From: Pseudomonas nicosulfuronedens
Lineage (GTDB): Bacteria > Pseudomonadota > Gammaproteobacteria > Pseudomonadales > Pseudomonadaceae
Direction: 5' to 3'
Length of the DNA stretch: 64,000 nt
Assembly: GCF_005877905.1 (NCBI RefSeq)
Contig: NZ_SWDV01000014.1
Span: forward strand, 124,001 to 188,000
The notes beneath the pieces were generated by a model. That model was given only the letters and a program-made list of their open reading frames with translations. It ran no database searches and was not told the DNA's origin. Numbering within the stretch: position 1 is the stretch's first letter; each line of letters begins with the position of its first letter. The position numbers were made by a program, and so were the translations under genes. This document shows positions 9,617 to 17,597 of this stretch, in pieces.

Positions 9617-10947
9617 GCGAGACCATCCTCTTCGTCGACGACGAAGCCGCCATCCGCGACGCCGTGCAGCAGTGGCTGCAACTTTCAGGCTTCGAAGTGC
9701 GCCTGTGCAGCAGCGCCGACGAGTGCCTGAAAAGTGTCTCCCGCGAGCTGCCCGGCGTAGTCATCAGCGATGTGCGCATGCCCGGCACCGACGGCCTGAC
9801 CCTGCTCGAACGCCTGCAGCAGATCGACCGCGACCTGCCGGTGATCATGGTCACCGGCCATGGTGACGTACCCATGGCGGTACAGGCGATGCGCCAGGGT
9901 GCCTACGACTTCATCGAGAAACCCTTCACCCCCGAACGCCTGCTCGACAGCCTGCGCCGCGCCCTGGAGAAACGCCGGCTGGTGCAGGAGAACCGCCAGT
10001 TGCGCGAACAGGCGGCGCTCAAGGACCAGATCGAATCGCGGCTGCTCGGCGTCTCGCGGCCCATGGAAACCCTGCGCCGGCAGATCATGGCGCTGGCCGG
10101 TACGCCGGTGAACGTGCTGATCCGTGGCGACACCGGCAGCGGCAAGGAGCTGGTCGCACGCTGCCTGCACGACTTCGGCCCGCGCGCCGACAAGCCCTTC
10201 GTCGCGCTGAACTGCGCGGCGATCCCCGAGCAGTTGTTCGAGACCGAGCTGTTCGGCCACGAAAGCGGCGCCTTTACCGGCGCCCAGGGCAAGCGCATCG
10301 GCAAGCTGGAGCACGCCAACGGTGGCAGCCTGTTCCTCGACGAGATCGAGAGCATGCCGCTGGCCCAGCAGGTGAAGCTGCTGCGCGTGCTGCAGGAGCA
10401 GCAGCTGGAGCGCCTGGGCTCGAACCAGAGCATCAAGGTCGACCTGCGGGTCATCGCCGCGACCAAGCCGGACCTGCTCGAAGAAGCCCGCGCCGGACGC
10501 TTCCGCGAGGACCTGGTGTATCGCCTGAACGTCGCCGAACTGCGCCTGCCGCCGCTACGCGAGCGCCGCGAGGACATCCCGCTGCTGTTCGAGCACTACG
10601 CGCTGCTGGCCAGCGAGAAGTTCGGCCGCGAGGCCGCGCCGTTATCGGCCAGCGAACTGGCCCGCCTGCTCGCCCACGACTGGCCGGGCAACGTGCGTGA
10701 ACTGGCCAACGCCGCCGAGCGCCACGTGCTCGGCCTGGACCGCGCCGAGCTGCCGATCGAGCCCGCCGGCAACGGCCTGTTCGAACGCATGGAAGCCTAC
10801 GAGGCGCAGTGCATCCGCCAGGCACTGGGACAGTGCAAGGGCGACATCAAGGCGGTGATGGAACTGCTCGGCCTGCCGCGCCGCACCCTCAACGAGAAGA
10901 TGCAGCGCCATGGGCTGAGCCGCGGGGATTACCTGGGCGAGGACTGA
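9613..10947 (+). CDS. mifR: Sigma54-dependent response regulator MifR
   Basis: A 444-residue NtrC-family activator. The receiver domain (about 1-120) has ILFVDDEA and VISDVRMPG, with the phosphoacceptor Asp near residue 53. The AAA+ domain has Walker A GDTGSGKE, the sigma54-contacting GAFTGA loop and Walker B GGSLFLDEI. The C-terminal Fis-type helix-turn-helix is ...MELLGLPRRTLNEKM. The start ATG overlaps the mifS stop. It presumably activates RpoN promoters of a dicarboxylate/alpha-ketoglutarate transporter; none of its targets is evident in this window. The 3' end overlaps a convergent gene by 19 bp. Confidence 0.82.
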   Translation: MSETILFVDDEAAIRDAVQQWLQLSGFEVRLCSSADECLKSVSRELPGVVISDVRMPGTDGLTLLERLQQIDRDLPVIMVTGHGDVPMAVQAMRQGAYDFIEKPFTPERLLDSLRRALEKRRLVQENRQLREQAALKDQIESRLLGVSRPMETLRRQIMALAGTPVNVLIRGDTGSGKELVARCLHDFGPRADKPFVALNCAAIPEQLFETELFGHESGAFTGAQGKRIGKLEHANGGSLFLDEIESMPLAQQVKLLRVLQEQQLERLGSNQSIKVDLRVIAATKPDLLEEARAGRFREDLVYRLNVAELRLPPLRERREDIPLLFEHYALLASEKFGREAAPLSASELARLLAHDWPGNVRELANAAERHVLGLDRAELPIEPAGNGLFERMEAYEAQCIRQALGQCKGDIKAVMELLGLPRRTLNEKMQRHGLSRGDYLGED

Positions 10948-11933
10948 ACCAGCTGCTCGGCGAAGAACCAGCCGGTGCACCAGCGCGCCAACGGCCAGAG
11001 CAGCGCCAGCAGCAGGATCGCCGGCGGCAGCAGGTAGAGCGGCAGGCTACTGGCGTTCAGTGAGCTGTAGGCGGCGAAGGCCACCAGGGTCGACACCAGC
11101 ACAATCGCCACCAGCCACAACGCCAGCAACACCAGCGCGCAGGCCAGCACACGGCCAGCGGCGAAGCGCGAGACCTGGGCAGGCAAGCGAGTCCTCACCG
11201 CCGTCATGACAATGGCGAAAGGCAGTACACAGCTCGACAGCATGAATACCGACTGCCAGCCGTCTGCGCCGCTGTACAGGTAGAGCGCTCCGTAGCTGAG
11301 TGCCGCAAACAGCTTGTAGATCACTGCGGTGAAGCACAATGCTACCGCCAGCGCCACGTGCCAGGACGGCAGCGCGACGGCCAGGCCCGGCGCCATCGGT
11401 GCGGATCGCGAGCGCGCCAGGTGCAGGACCAGCCAGAGCGGCAGAAGGCACCCCAGGATCAGGTTGAGCAGCGAATTGACCTGGCCATACAGGACCATCC
11501 AGAGGGTCCGGGAGCCCTGCTCGAACGCCCACTGATAGAAGGACACGCTCAGGTAGGACACGGCCGTGCTGACGATCATGGTCGCGACCAGATAAGTCAC
11601 GCCGAAGCCCACCAGCAACCCGGCCAGCGGCCTGAAGCGCGCGATACCGTGGCGCTCGCGCTGGTCATGCACCAGCAGCAGGACCGCCGCCGAGTAGAGG
11701 ATCAGCCCTCCCAGCCAGTTGGCCAGCATGGTAGGCAGGTACTGCAGCAGGCGCTCGCGGAAACCGCCCAGATCGAAGAGCCACTGCATGGCATTGCTGC
11801 CGAAGAACACCACTGCCGCCGCCACCATCATGGCGGCGACGAATTGCAGAGGCTCACGGCCGACCGACGTCGTGGCGGCTACCGGTGCGGTAAGCGGGGC
11901 ATGGGGCGTCGCGAAGGGATTATCAGTGGTCAT
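10929..11933 (-). CDS. Hypothetical multi-pass membrane protein
   Basis: A 334-residue protein with a soluble N-terminus (first 28 residues, A/T/P rich) and about eight hydrophobic segments. ATG 11933 begins MTTDNPFATPHAPL; the longer frame to 12065 runs through a terminator and is not credible. No family recognised. It ends inside the 3' end of mifR (stop codons 10945-10947 and 10931-10929), so the two genes converge with a 19-bp overlap. Confidence 0.65.
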   Translation of the reverse strand: MTTDNPFATPHAPLTAPVAATTSVGREPLQFVAAMMVAAAVVFFGSNAMQWLFDLGGFRERLLQYLPTMLANWLGGLILYSAAVLLLVHDQRERHGIARFRPLAGLLVGFGVTYLVATMIVSTAVSYLSVSFYQWAFEQGSRTLWMVLYGQVNSLLNLILGCLLPLWLVLHLARSRSAPMAPGLAVALPSWHVALAVALCFTAVIYKLFAALSYGALYLYSGADGWQSVFMLSSCVLPFAIVMTAVRTRLPAQVSRFAAGRVLACALVLLALWLVAIVLVSTLVAFAAYSSLNASSLPLYLLPPAILLLALLWPLARWCTGWFFAEQLVQSSPR

Positions 11934-12011
11934 CTCGGCATCCTTGTCGAATCCGGCCCTGGGCGCGGAGTGCGCCCAGCCTACCAGCCCGCCTGCGCTT
12001 TTCCAGCGGCA

Positions 12012-12041
12012 TAAAAAAAGGCCGCTGGAAACAGCGGCCTT
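12012..12041 (-). terminator. Intrinsic terminator (minus strand)
   Basis: AAGGCCGCTG / CAGCGGCCTT perfect stem with a 4-nt loop; seven A residues at 12013-12019 give the U tract on the minus transcript. Confidence 0.8.
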
Positions 12042-12133
12042 GAGACGGACGTCGATCTGGAGCAATCAAGAATCGGCGTCGGGAAGCTTGCCGGCGGTGA
12101 GGCCGGTAACGGCGCTGCTCGAAAGCCGCGCTG
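12018..12133 (-). ncRNA. Candidate small transcript ending in a strong terminator
   Basis: On the minus strand a TATACT box at about 12140-12145 precedes about 110 nt that end in a perfect 10-bp hairpin (12018-12027 / 12032-12041, GAAA-type loop) and a U tract. No gene upstream would need this terminator, since the 64-residue gene at 12321-12515 has its own terminator at 12238-12266. A short reading frame ending at 12066 finishes with residues DADS, like the NADS end of that secreted protein, so a decayed small gene is the alternative. Confidence 0.3.
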
Positions 12134-12187
12134 TTGGGTCAAGTATATTGACCGATAAGACAGGAATACAGATCACGGGCAGCGAAA

Positions 12188-12212
12188 GACTGTTACAGCT
12201 TCTGTAATAGTC
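12188..12212. promoter_or_regulatory. 25-bp palindrome, possible operator
   Basis: GACTGTTACAG, a CTT spacer, then CTGTAATAGTC: two 11-bp arms with a single mismatch. The core TTACAG-N3-CTGTAA is a perfect palindrome. It lies between two minus-strand terminators, just upstream of the candidate small transcript. A DNA-binding dimer site or an RNA hairpin are both possible. Confidence 0.4.
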
Positions 12213-12237
12213 GTCTCTCCAGTGAAGAAAACGCAGG

Positions 12238-12266
12238 CAAAAAAACGCCGCATGTCTTATGCGGCG
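12238..12266 (-). terminator. Intrinsic terminator of the small secreted protein gene
   Basis: CGCCGCAT (12246-12253) / ATGCGGCG (12259-12266) with a 5-nt loop, followed on the minus strand by eight U residues. Confidence 0.8.
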
Positions 12267-12320
12267 CAAGGTGTTGAGAAGCCCGGCTCACGCTCCGGAC
12301 CTCCCGGGGGAAGCGGCCGA

Positions 12321-12515
12321 TCAGGAATCGGCGTTGCTGCCAGCGGCGGCCTTGGCGGTCTGCTCGGCGGACTGGGCCTGCTGCTGGGCAATCACGGCTT
12401 CGTTGGCCTTGACCATCTTGTCGGTCATCAGGCGCGATTCTTCGGCGAAGCTCAGCTGAGTGAAGGACAGCGAGCAGAGGGACAGCAGGGCAGCAACATA
12501 AAGAGAACGGGACAT
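12321..12515 (-). CDS. Small secreted/periplasmic protein
   Basis: A 64-residue protein starting at ATG 12515 (MSRSLYVAALLSLCSLSFTQ). Residues 1-25 form a signal peptide ending SFAEE; the mature part (about 40 residues) is charged and then Q/A-rich (NEAVIAQQQAQSAEQTAKAAAG), probably helical. A GGATCACC stretch precedes the start on the minus strand, and a dedicated terminator follows at 12238-12266, so it is a single-gene unit. Family not recognised; function unknown. Confidence 0.7.
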   Translation of the reverse strand: MSRSLYVAALLSLCSLSFTQLSFAEESRLMTDKMVKANEAVIAQQQAQSAEQTAKAAAGSNADS

Positions 12516-12696
12516 GACGGTGATCCTTTCTGAACACCCGGTTGGTCGGGGTTGTTGAAAGGTTACGGCGCAACAGTGGATCGAAAAATAGCTAGCTAAC
12601 CAACAAAGCATTGCCTAAAAAGCAACAATCCGCGCCGATCGTCCGAGAATGCCGACATAGAGCGGCTGCGACGACCCGCCACGCTAGCCCTTTGCC

Positions 12697-13632
12697 TTAT
12701 GCCCAGTTGACGGGATCGTTGAGCGCTGCTTCGTCGTCCTCGAAGACCCGCGGCAGCTCCGCCTTGAGAAACTCGACCCAGGTGCGGATCTTCGCGTCGA
12801 GGAAGCGCCGCGACGGGTACAGCGCATAGATCTGCCGCACGTGCAGGCTGTGCCGGGGCAGCACGCGTACCAGTGAGCGGCGACGCAGCGCGGGCGCGGC
12901 GACGTAGCTGGGTAACAGGCAGATACCCATGCCGGCGGCCGCAGCACCGGTCAGCGCTTCGGCGACGTTGACCATGAAGGTGTCGCGCGGGCGGATCACG
13001 CTTTCCTCGTTGCCCTCCTCGAAGGCCCAGCCCTCGGGGAAGGTCGGGTCCTGCAGGCGCAGGCACTGGTGCTGGTGGAGGTCGGCGACACTGGTCGGGG
13101 TGCCGCGCCGCTTGAGGTATTCGGGGCTGGCACAGAGCACGCTGTAGATCGTGCCCAGGGTCTGGGCGACGAACTCGGAGTCGGGCAGCTCGCGGTCGCG
13201 GGTGATCACCACGTCCTGGCCCTCTTCGAGAATGTCCGGCTGGCGCTGGGCCAGGGTCAGCTCGATGTAGACCTCGGGGAAGGACTCGCAGTAGCGCGAG
13301 ATCAGGGGGATCAGATGCTGCTGGCCGAGGCCGGTGAGTGAATGGACGCGCAGGCGGCCGCGCGGCTTGAGATGCGCACCGCTGGCTTCGGCCTGGGCTT
13401 CATCGACATCGGCGAGAATTTCCCGGCAGCGCAGCAGGTAGCGCTCGCCGGTTTCGGTCAGCGCCAGGCGCCTTGTGGTGCGGTGCAGCAGACGTGCTTC
13501 AAGCTGGGCTTCGAGGTCGGAGACCACGCGGGAGACCTGGGCTGTGGATAGCCCCAGGGCATTGGCGGCGGCGGTGAAACTGCCGGCATCCACCACCCGG
13601 ACGAATGCCCGCATCGCGTGAAGTACGTCCAT
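12697..13632 (-). CDS. LysR family transcriptional regulator
   Basis: A 311-residue LysR-type regulator. The winged HTH is at residues 1-60 (MDVLHAMRAFVRVVDAGSFTAAANALGLSTAQVSRVVSDLE), followed by the two-lobed effector domain. I chose ATG 13632; the frame upstream to 13686 has no ribosome binding site advantage. It belongs to the subgroup with N-terminal FVRVVDAGSF, commonly repressors or activators of oxidoreductases. It is divergent from a candidate sRNA, and a perfect palindrome lies 46-61 bp before its start. Target genes unknown. Confidence 0.88.
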   Translation of the reverse strand: MDVLHAMRAFVRVVDAGSFTAAANALGLSTAQVSRVVSDLEAQLEARLLHRTTRRLALTETGERYLLRCREILADVDEAQAEASGAHLKPRGRLRVHSLTGLGQQHLIPLISRYCESFPEVYIELTLAQRQPDILEEGQDVVITRDRELPDSEFVAQTLGTIYSVLCASPEYLKRRGTPTSVADLHQHQCLRLQDPTFPEGWAFEEGNEESVIRPRDTFMVNVAEALTGAAAAGMGICLLPSYVAAPALRRRSLVRVLPRHSLHVRQIYALYPSRRFLDAKIRTWVEFLKAELPRVFEDDEAALNDPVNWA

Positions 13633-13677
13633 GCTTCCCCCTGCCTGTTGATCTTGTCGTAGGCGCCTGTAGGAGAT

Positions 13678-13693
13678 GACAACCATTGTTGTC
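13678..13693. promoter_or_regulatory. Perfect palindrome upstream of lysR, possible autoregulatory operator
   Basis: GACAAC-CATT-GTTGTC, 6-bp arms with a 4-bp spacer, between the LysR start and the promoter of the divergent candidate sRNA. LysR proteins usually bind such dyads in divergent control regions. Confidence 0.5.
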
Positions 13694-13759
13694 CGCGCCG
13701 CAAAACTGAATCGCAGTATAGGGTCGTTTTTTGCCGATTGTTACCACGTATAGTGCCGG

Positions 13760-13905
13760 ACAAGTCGCTGCAGCAACGTTGGGCATACCAGGCTCATCGT
13801 ACGGCCGCCGATACACCAATCGACGGCCCTCTCCCCCGCGCATACCTGGCTGCAGCGACTGACTCTTTCTCCAGGGGCGGCCATCTTCGGATGACCGCCC
13901 TTTTT
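13760..13905 (+). ncRNA. Candidate structured small RNA with terminator
   Basis: A TATAGT -10 box lies at 13749-13754. The predicted RNA has a 12-bp closing helix (13763-13774 with 13849-13860), an internal hairpin (13803-13812 with 13819-13828, loop ACACCA, one C-A mismatch) and a terminator hairpin (13875-13884 with 13891-13900, loop CTTCGG) followed by five T. No ORF with a ribosome binding site fits. The -35 element is weak. I cannot name the family. Confidence 0.6.
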
Positions 13906-13942
13906 CGTTGCTGGCCACAGCAACGGAGCCGAGCCGGATGGT

Positions 13943-14032
13943 GTAGGAGCGAGCTTGCTCGCGAACAGGTCAAACGGCGGCGCCAAAGTTGAGCGGTTCG
14001 CGAGCAAGGGCTGGGCGCCCCCTCGGTCCTAC
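13943..14032. repeat. REP-like element with a variant right arm
   Basis: The left arm is the common GTAGGAGCGAGCTTGCTCGC. In the right arm the usual CTCGCTCCTAC is replaced by GGCTGGGCGCCCCCTCGGTCCTAC. The mirror-image variant arm occurs at 19377. Confidence 0.85.
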
Positions 14033-14042
14033 AGAAAGCCGA

Positions 14043-14747
14043 TCAGCGCGGCAGCGGGTAGAGGCGCTCGTCGAACTGATCCAGGCGCACGAACTCCAGC
14101 GGCGTATCACTCTCCAGGTTCTGTAGACGGTCCTGGTACTGGCGCAGAAAGTCCTGGCGCGCCTCGTTGCTGATGTAGGGCACATGCCAGGCCACGAAGG
14201 GCGGCAGCACGCTCATGCCGGTGTAGGCCAGGGTGCCGCGCAGGATCGGTCGCAGCATGTCCTCCAGCGGGCCGTGGATAGCGCCGTCACCGAACATGTG
14301 GTCGCGCCCGCCGAGGGTCACGCTGACCAGAGCCTTCTTGCCGGCCAGGCCGCCCTGGTCGTAGAAGCGCTTGCCGCCGTAGCAGATGCCCGAGACCAGC
14401 ACGCGGTCGAACCAGCCCTTGAGAATGGCTGGCGCGGAGAACCAGTAGATCGGGAAGTTGAAGACCACCAGGTCCGCCCAGAGCAGTTTGTCCAGCTCGG
14501 CCTGGATGTCGGCGGCGATGGTCTTGGCCTTGGCGCCTTCGCGCTGTTCCAGGGCATAGACCAGGTACTCGGGGTTGGCGCGGGCGCCGAAGTCGGCGGC
14601 GCTGGCCACCGGGTTCCAGTTCATCGCGTAGAGGTCGGAGACCTGCACTTCGTGGCCCTGGCCGCGCAGGGTCTCTTCGGCGAGCTGGTAGAGCGCAGTG
14701 CTGAAGGATTGCGGTTCGTTGTGGGCGTGGACGATCAGTACGTTCAT
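14043..14747 (-). CDS. NAD(P)H:quinone oxidoreductase, flavodoxin-2 fold
   Basis: A 234-residue FMN/FAD-dependent reductase of the NQO1/KefF/MdaB superfamily. It begins MNVLIVHAHNEPQSFS (flavin phosphate loop), with FNFPIYWFSAPAILKGWFDRV in the middle and SVTLGGRDHMFG in the nicotinamide/flavin region. Start ATG 14747; the frame further upstream crosses a repeat. From memory PA4975, a quinone oxidoreductase, precedes aruH in PAO1. It is the last gene of the minus-strand aru cluster but is separated from the ALDH by a repeat, so co-transcription is uncertain. Confidence 0.85.
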   Translation of the reverse strand: MNVLIVHAHNEPQSFSTALYQLAEETLRGQGHEVQVSDLYAMNWNPVASAADFGARANPEYLVYALEQREGAKAKTIAADIQAELDKLLWADLVVFNFPIYWFSAPAILKGWFDRVLVSGICYGGKRFYDQGGLAGKKALVSVTLGGRDHMFGDGAIHGPLEDMLRPILRGTLAYTGMSVLPPFVAWHVPYISNEARQDFLRQYQDRLQNLESDTPLEFVRLDQFDERLYPLPR

Positions 14748-14784
14748 GTCGGGTCCTGAATGGTCGGGTATTGGCGCTGGGCGT

Positions 14785-14931
14785 TGCCCTCTCCCTAACC
14801 CTCTCCCTGAAGGGAGAGGGGACTGGCCGGTGCGAACGGGAATTCCCGTGCTCGCCGGCCAACTCCCTTCCATCCGGAAACTCCGAACGGCTCCCTCTCC
14901 CGCTGGCGGGAGAGGGCTGGGGAGAGGGTGC
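14785..14931. repeat. Two CTCTCCC/GGGAGAG palindromic repeats
   Basis: CCCTCTCCCTGAAGGGAGAG at about 14800-14820 and CCCTCTCCCGCTGGCGGGAG at about 14892-14911 with flanking GGGGAGAGGG. They belong to a second dispersed family, distinct from the GTAGGAGCG repeats, and fill the gap between two genes. Confidence 0.8.
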
Positions 14932-14942
14932 TCTTCAGTCGC

Positions 14943-16361
14943 TCAGAGTTGAATGGCCTTGAGCTCGACGAACTCGTGCAAGCCCTGCTCGCCCCATTCG
15001 CGGCCGTTGCCGGACTGCTTGTAGCCACCGAAGGGCGCACGATAGTTGAAGGCACCACCGTTGACGAAACATTGGCCGGCGCGCATCTGCCGGGCGAGGC
15101 GCAGGCCATCTTCGCGGTCGCCTGCCCACACGGCGCTGGACAGGCCAAACGGCGAGTCATTGGCGATGGCAATCGCCTCGGCCTCGTCGGCGTAGGGAAT
15201 CAGGCACAGCACCGGGCCGAAGATTTCCTCTCGGGCGATGCGCATCTGGTTGGTCACGCCGGCGAAGATCGTCGGTTGCACATAGTGCCCGCGCTCCAGG
15301 TGAGCCGGGCGTTCGGCGCCGCCGCAGACTAGCTGTGCGCCCTCTTCCTGGCCAACGCGCAGGTAATCGAGCACGGTGCGGCGCTGGCCGCCCGAGCACA
15401 TCGGGCCGAGGAAGCTGTCGGCGTCCAGCGGGTCGCCCATCTTCAGCGCGAGGGCTTCGGCGCGGGCGATCTCGACGGCTTCGGCATAGCGATGGGCCGG
15501 CAGCAGCATGCGCGTGAGCGCGGTGCAGGTCTGCCCGGAGTTGATCATCACGTCCTGCACGCCGTGGCGCACGGCGGCGGCCAGGTCGGCCTCGGCGGTG
15601 ATCAGGAACGGCGACTTGCCGCCCAGCTCCAGGCACACGCGCTTGACCGTCGGTGCTGCCGCTTCGGAGACCTTCACACCCGCGCCGGTGGAACCGGTGA
15701 ACGACACCATGTCCACATCCGGATGCCGCGCCAGCGCTTCGCCGACCTTGGAGCCGGGGCCGCTGACCAGGTTGAACACACCGGCCGGCAGACCGATGGC
15801 GTGGACCATGTCGGCGAGCAGGAAGGCGTGCAGCGGGGTGTCCTGGCTCGGCTTGACCACCACGGTGCAGCCGGCGGCGAGGGCCGGGGCGAGCTTGCCG
15901 ATGAGCTGGTGCAGCGGGTAGTTCCAGGGGTTGATGAAGGCGCAGACGCCCACCGCTTCCTTCACCACCAGCGAGTTGCCGACCTCGCGTACTTCGTCCA
16001 TGTGCGCGGCCATGGCGGCGTAGCTTTCCAGGCCCTCGATGGGCCCGTCGACCTGCACCATGCGGCACCACTGCACGGGCATGCCCAGCTCGGCGGTGAT
16101 CAGCCCGGCCATCTCATCGGCGCGGCTTTTCAGTTGTTCGGCGAGGGCACGGATGTAGCCGGCGCGGACGTGGGAAGGCGTCTGCGACCAGGCCGGGAAA
16201 GCCCGGCGCGCGGCGTCCACCGCGCGGTTCACGTCACCTTCGCCACCCAGGGGAACGCGGCCGACGCATTCCTCGGTGGCCGGGTTCTGCACCTCGGCCA
16301 TGCCCTGCCCTTGCGGCACCACCCAGGCGCCGTCGATGTAGAGCTGCGTACGATCATGCAT
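14943..16361 (-). CDS. Aldehyde dehydrogenase, probable 4-guanidinobutyraldehyde dehydrogenase
   Basis: A 472-residue NAD(P)+-dependent ALDH. NPWNYPLHQLIGKLAPALAAG, FTGSTGAG, LELGGKSP and the catalytic Cys in NSGQTCTA are all present. Its ATG (16361) overlaps the aruH stop (16354) by 8 bp, so it is translated with aruH. AruH and AruI turn arginine into 4-guanidinobutyraldehyde, and this enzyme is well placed to oxidise it to 4-guanidinobutyrate. In PAO1 that step is usually assigned to a distant kauB-type gene, so the substrate is an inference. Confidence 0.85.
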   Translation of the reverse strand: MHDRTQLYIDGAWVVPQGQGMAEVQNPATEECVGRVPLGGEGDVNRAVDAARRAFPAWSQTPSHVRAGYIRALAEQLKSRADEMAGLITAELGMPVQWCRMVQVDGPIEGLESYAAMAAHMDEVREVGNSLVVKEAVGVCAFINPWNYPLHQLIGKLAPALAAGCTVVVKPSQDTPLHAFLLADMVHAIGLPAGVFNLVSGPGSKVGEALARHPDVDMVSFTGSTGAGVKVSEAAAPTVKRVCLELGGKSPFLITAEADLAAAVRHGVQDVMINSGQTCTALTRMLLPAHRYAEAVEIARAEALALKMGDPLDADSFLGPMCSGGQRRTVLDYLRVGQEEGAQLVCGGAERPAHLERGHYVQPTIFAGVTNQMRIAREEIFGPVLCLIPYADEAEAIAIANDSPFGLSSAVWAGDREDGLRLARQMRAGQCFVNGGAFNYRAPFGGYKQSGNGREWGEQGLHEFVELKAIQL

Positions 16362-17544
16362 AGCGTTTTTCCTTGAGCAATTCGGCAGCGCACAAGGCGA
16401 TGCGGCGGCAGGCTTCGCGCAGCGGCTCGGCGCCGAGCACCAGGCCCAGGCGGATGTGCCCGGCGGCGCTGGGGCCGAAGGCTTCGCCGGCCAGTACGGA
16501 AACGCCGTGGCGGTCCAGCAGCACATCGGCGAAGTCCTGGGCGGAGAGCCCGGTGGCGCGGATATCCACCATCACGAACATGCCGCCGTCCGGGCGCAGG
16601 GCGCGCACGCCGACGCAATCAGCGAGGCAGTCGAGCACCAGGTCGCGGCGCTGGCGATAGGCCTCGCGCATGGCTTCCAGTTCCGGCAGCTTCGCTTCCA
16701 GCGCGGTGCAGGCGGCGTCCTGGATGAAGTCCGGTGAGCCGTAGAGCATGCACAGGGCGAGGTTTTCCAGGTGCGCGCAGAGTTCCTGCGGGCCGACCAC
16801 CCAGCCTACTCGCCAACCGGTCATCGCATGGGATTTCGACAGGCTGTTGAGGGTCGCAGTGCGCTCGGCCATACCCGGCAGGCTGGCGGGGCTGATGTGC
16901 TCGCCGTCGAACAGCAGCTCGCTGTAGACCTCGTCGGAAATCATCCACAGGTCGTTGTTAACGCACAGCTCGGCGAGCTTTTCCCAGGTGGCCCGCGGCA
17001 GGCTCGCGCCGGAGGGGTTGTGCGGGCTGTTGATCGCCAGCGCGCGGGTGCGCGGGGTGATCAGTGCGGCGACATCCTCGGCCTGCACGCGGAAGCCGTG
17101 CTCGGAGCGCACCGACACCGGGATGACCTTGGCGCCACAGGCACCGAACACCGCTTCGTAGGTGACGTACATCGGCTCGGCGACGATCACCTCGTCGCCC
17201 GGATTGAGCACGCACTGCGCCACGGCATACAGCGCACACTGGGCGCCGGCCAGCACGACCACGTCATCGGCGGTGACCGCCTGGGCACTGCGCTCGCTGT
17301 GACGACGGGCGATGGCTTCGCGCAGCGAACGCTTGCCACGCACATCGGCGTAATGGGTGTTGCCGGCCAGCAGGCTGTCGATGGCCGACTGCACGATGGG
17401 CACCGGGGTATCGAAGTCCGGGTCGCCTACCGACAGCAGCAGGATGTCGTCACCCTGCTCCATTCGCGCCAGGGCACGGTAGTGGATGTCCCAGGCGGCG
17501 GCGCCGTCGCCGGCGATGCGTTGGGTGAAATTCGAATAGCGCAT
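16354..17544 (-). CDS. aruH: Arginine:pyruvate transaminase AruH
   Basis: A 396-residue fold-type I PLP aminotransferase. It starts MRYSNFTQRIAGDGAAAWDI, closely like PAO1 AruH as I recall it. AGAQCALYAVAQ, NSPHNPSG, the PLP-lysine motif SLSKSHAMTGWRVGW and the C-terminal arginine-binding region GHIRLGLVLG are visible. It moves the alpha-amino group of L-arginine to pyruvate, giving 2-ketoarginine and alanine. It lies 53 bp downstream of aruI and overlaps the ALDH gene, forming aruI-aruH-aldH. Confidence 0.93.
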   Translation of the reverse strand: MRYSNFTQRIAGDGAAAWDIHYRALARMEQGDDILLLSVGDPDFDTPVPIVQSAIDSLLAGNTHYADVRGKRSLREAIARRHSERSAQAVTADDVVVLAGAQCALYAVAQCVLNPGDEVIVAEPMYVTYEAVFGACGAKVIPVSVRSEHGFRVQAEDVAALITPRTRALAINSPHNPSGASLPRATWEKLAELCVNNDLWMISDEVYSELLFDGEHISPASLPGMAERTATLNSLSKSHAMTGWRVGWVVGPQELCAHLENLALCMLYGSPDFIQDAACTALEAKLPELEAMREAYRQRRDLVLDCLADCVGVRALRPDGGMFVMVDIRATGLSAQDFADVLLDRHGVSVLAGEAFGPSAAGHIRLGLVLGAEPLREACRRIALCAAELLKEKRYA

Positions 17545-17597
17545 GGGGAACTCCTTGCGGCGCCGGGACCTGTGCGGCCCCGGCGAGTACGACGGGC

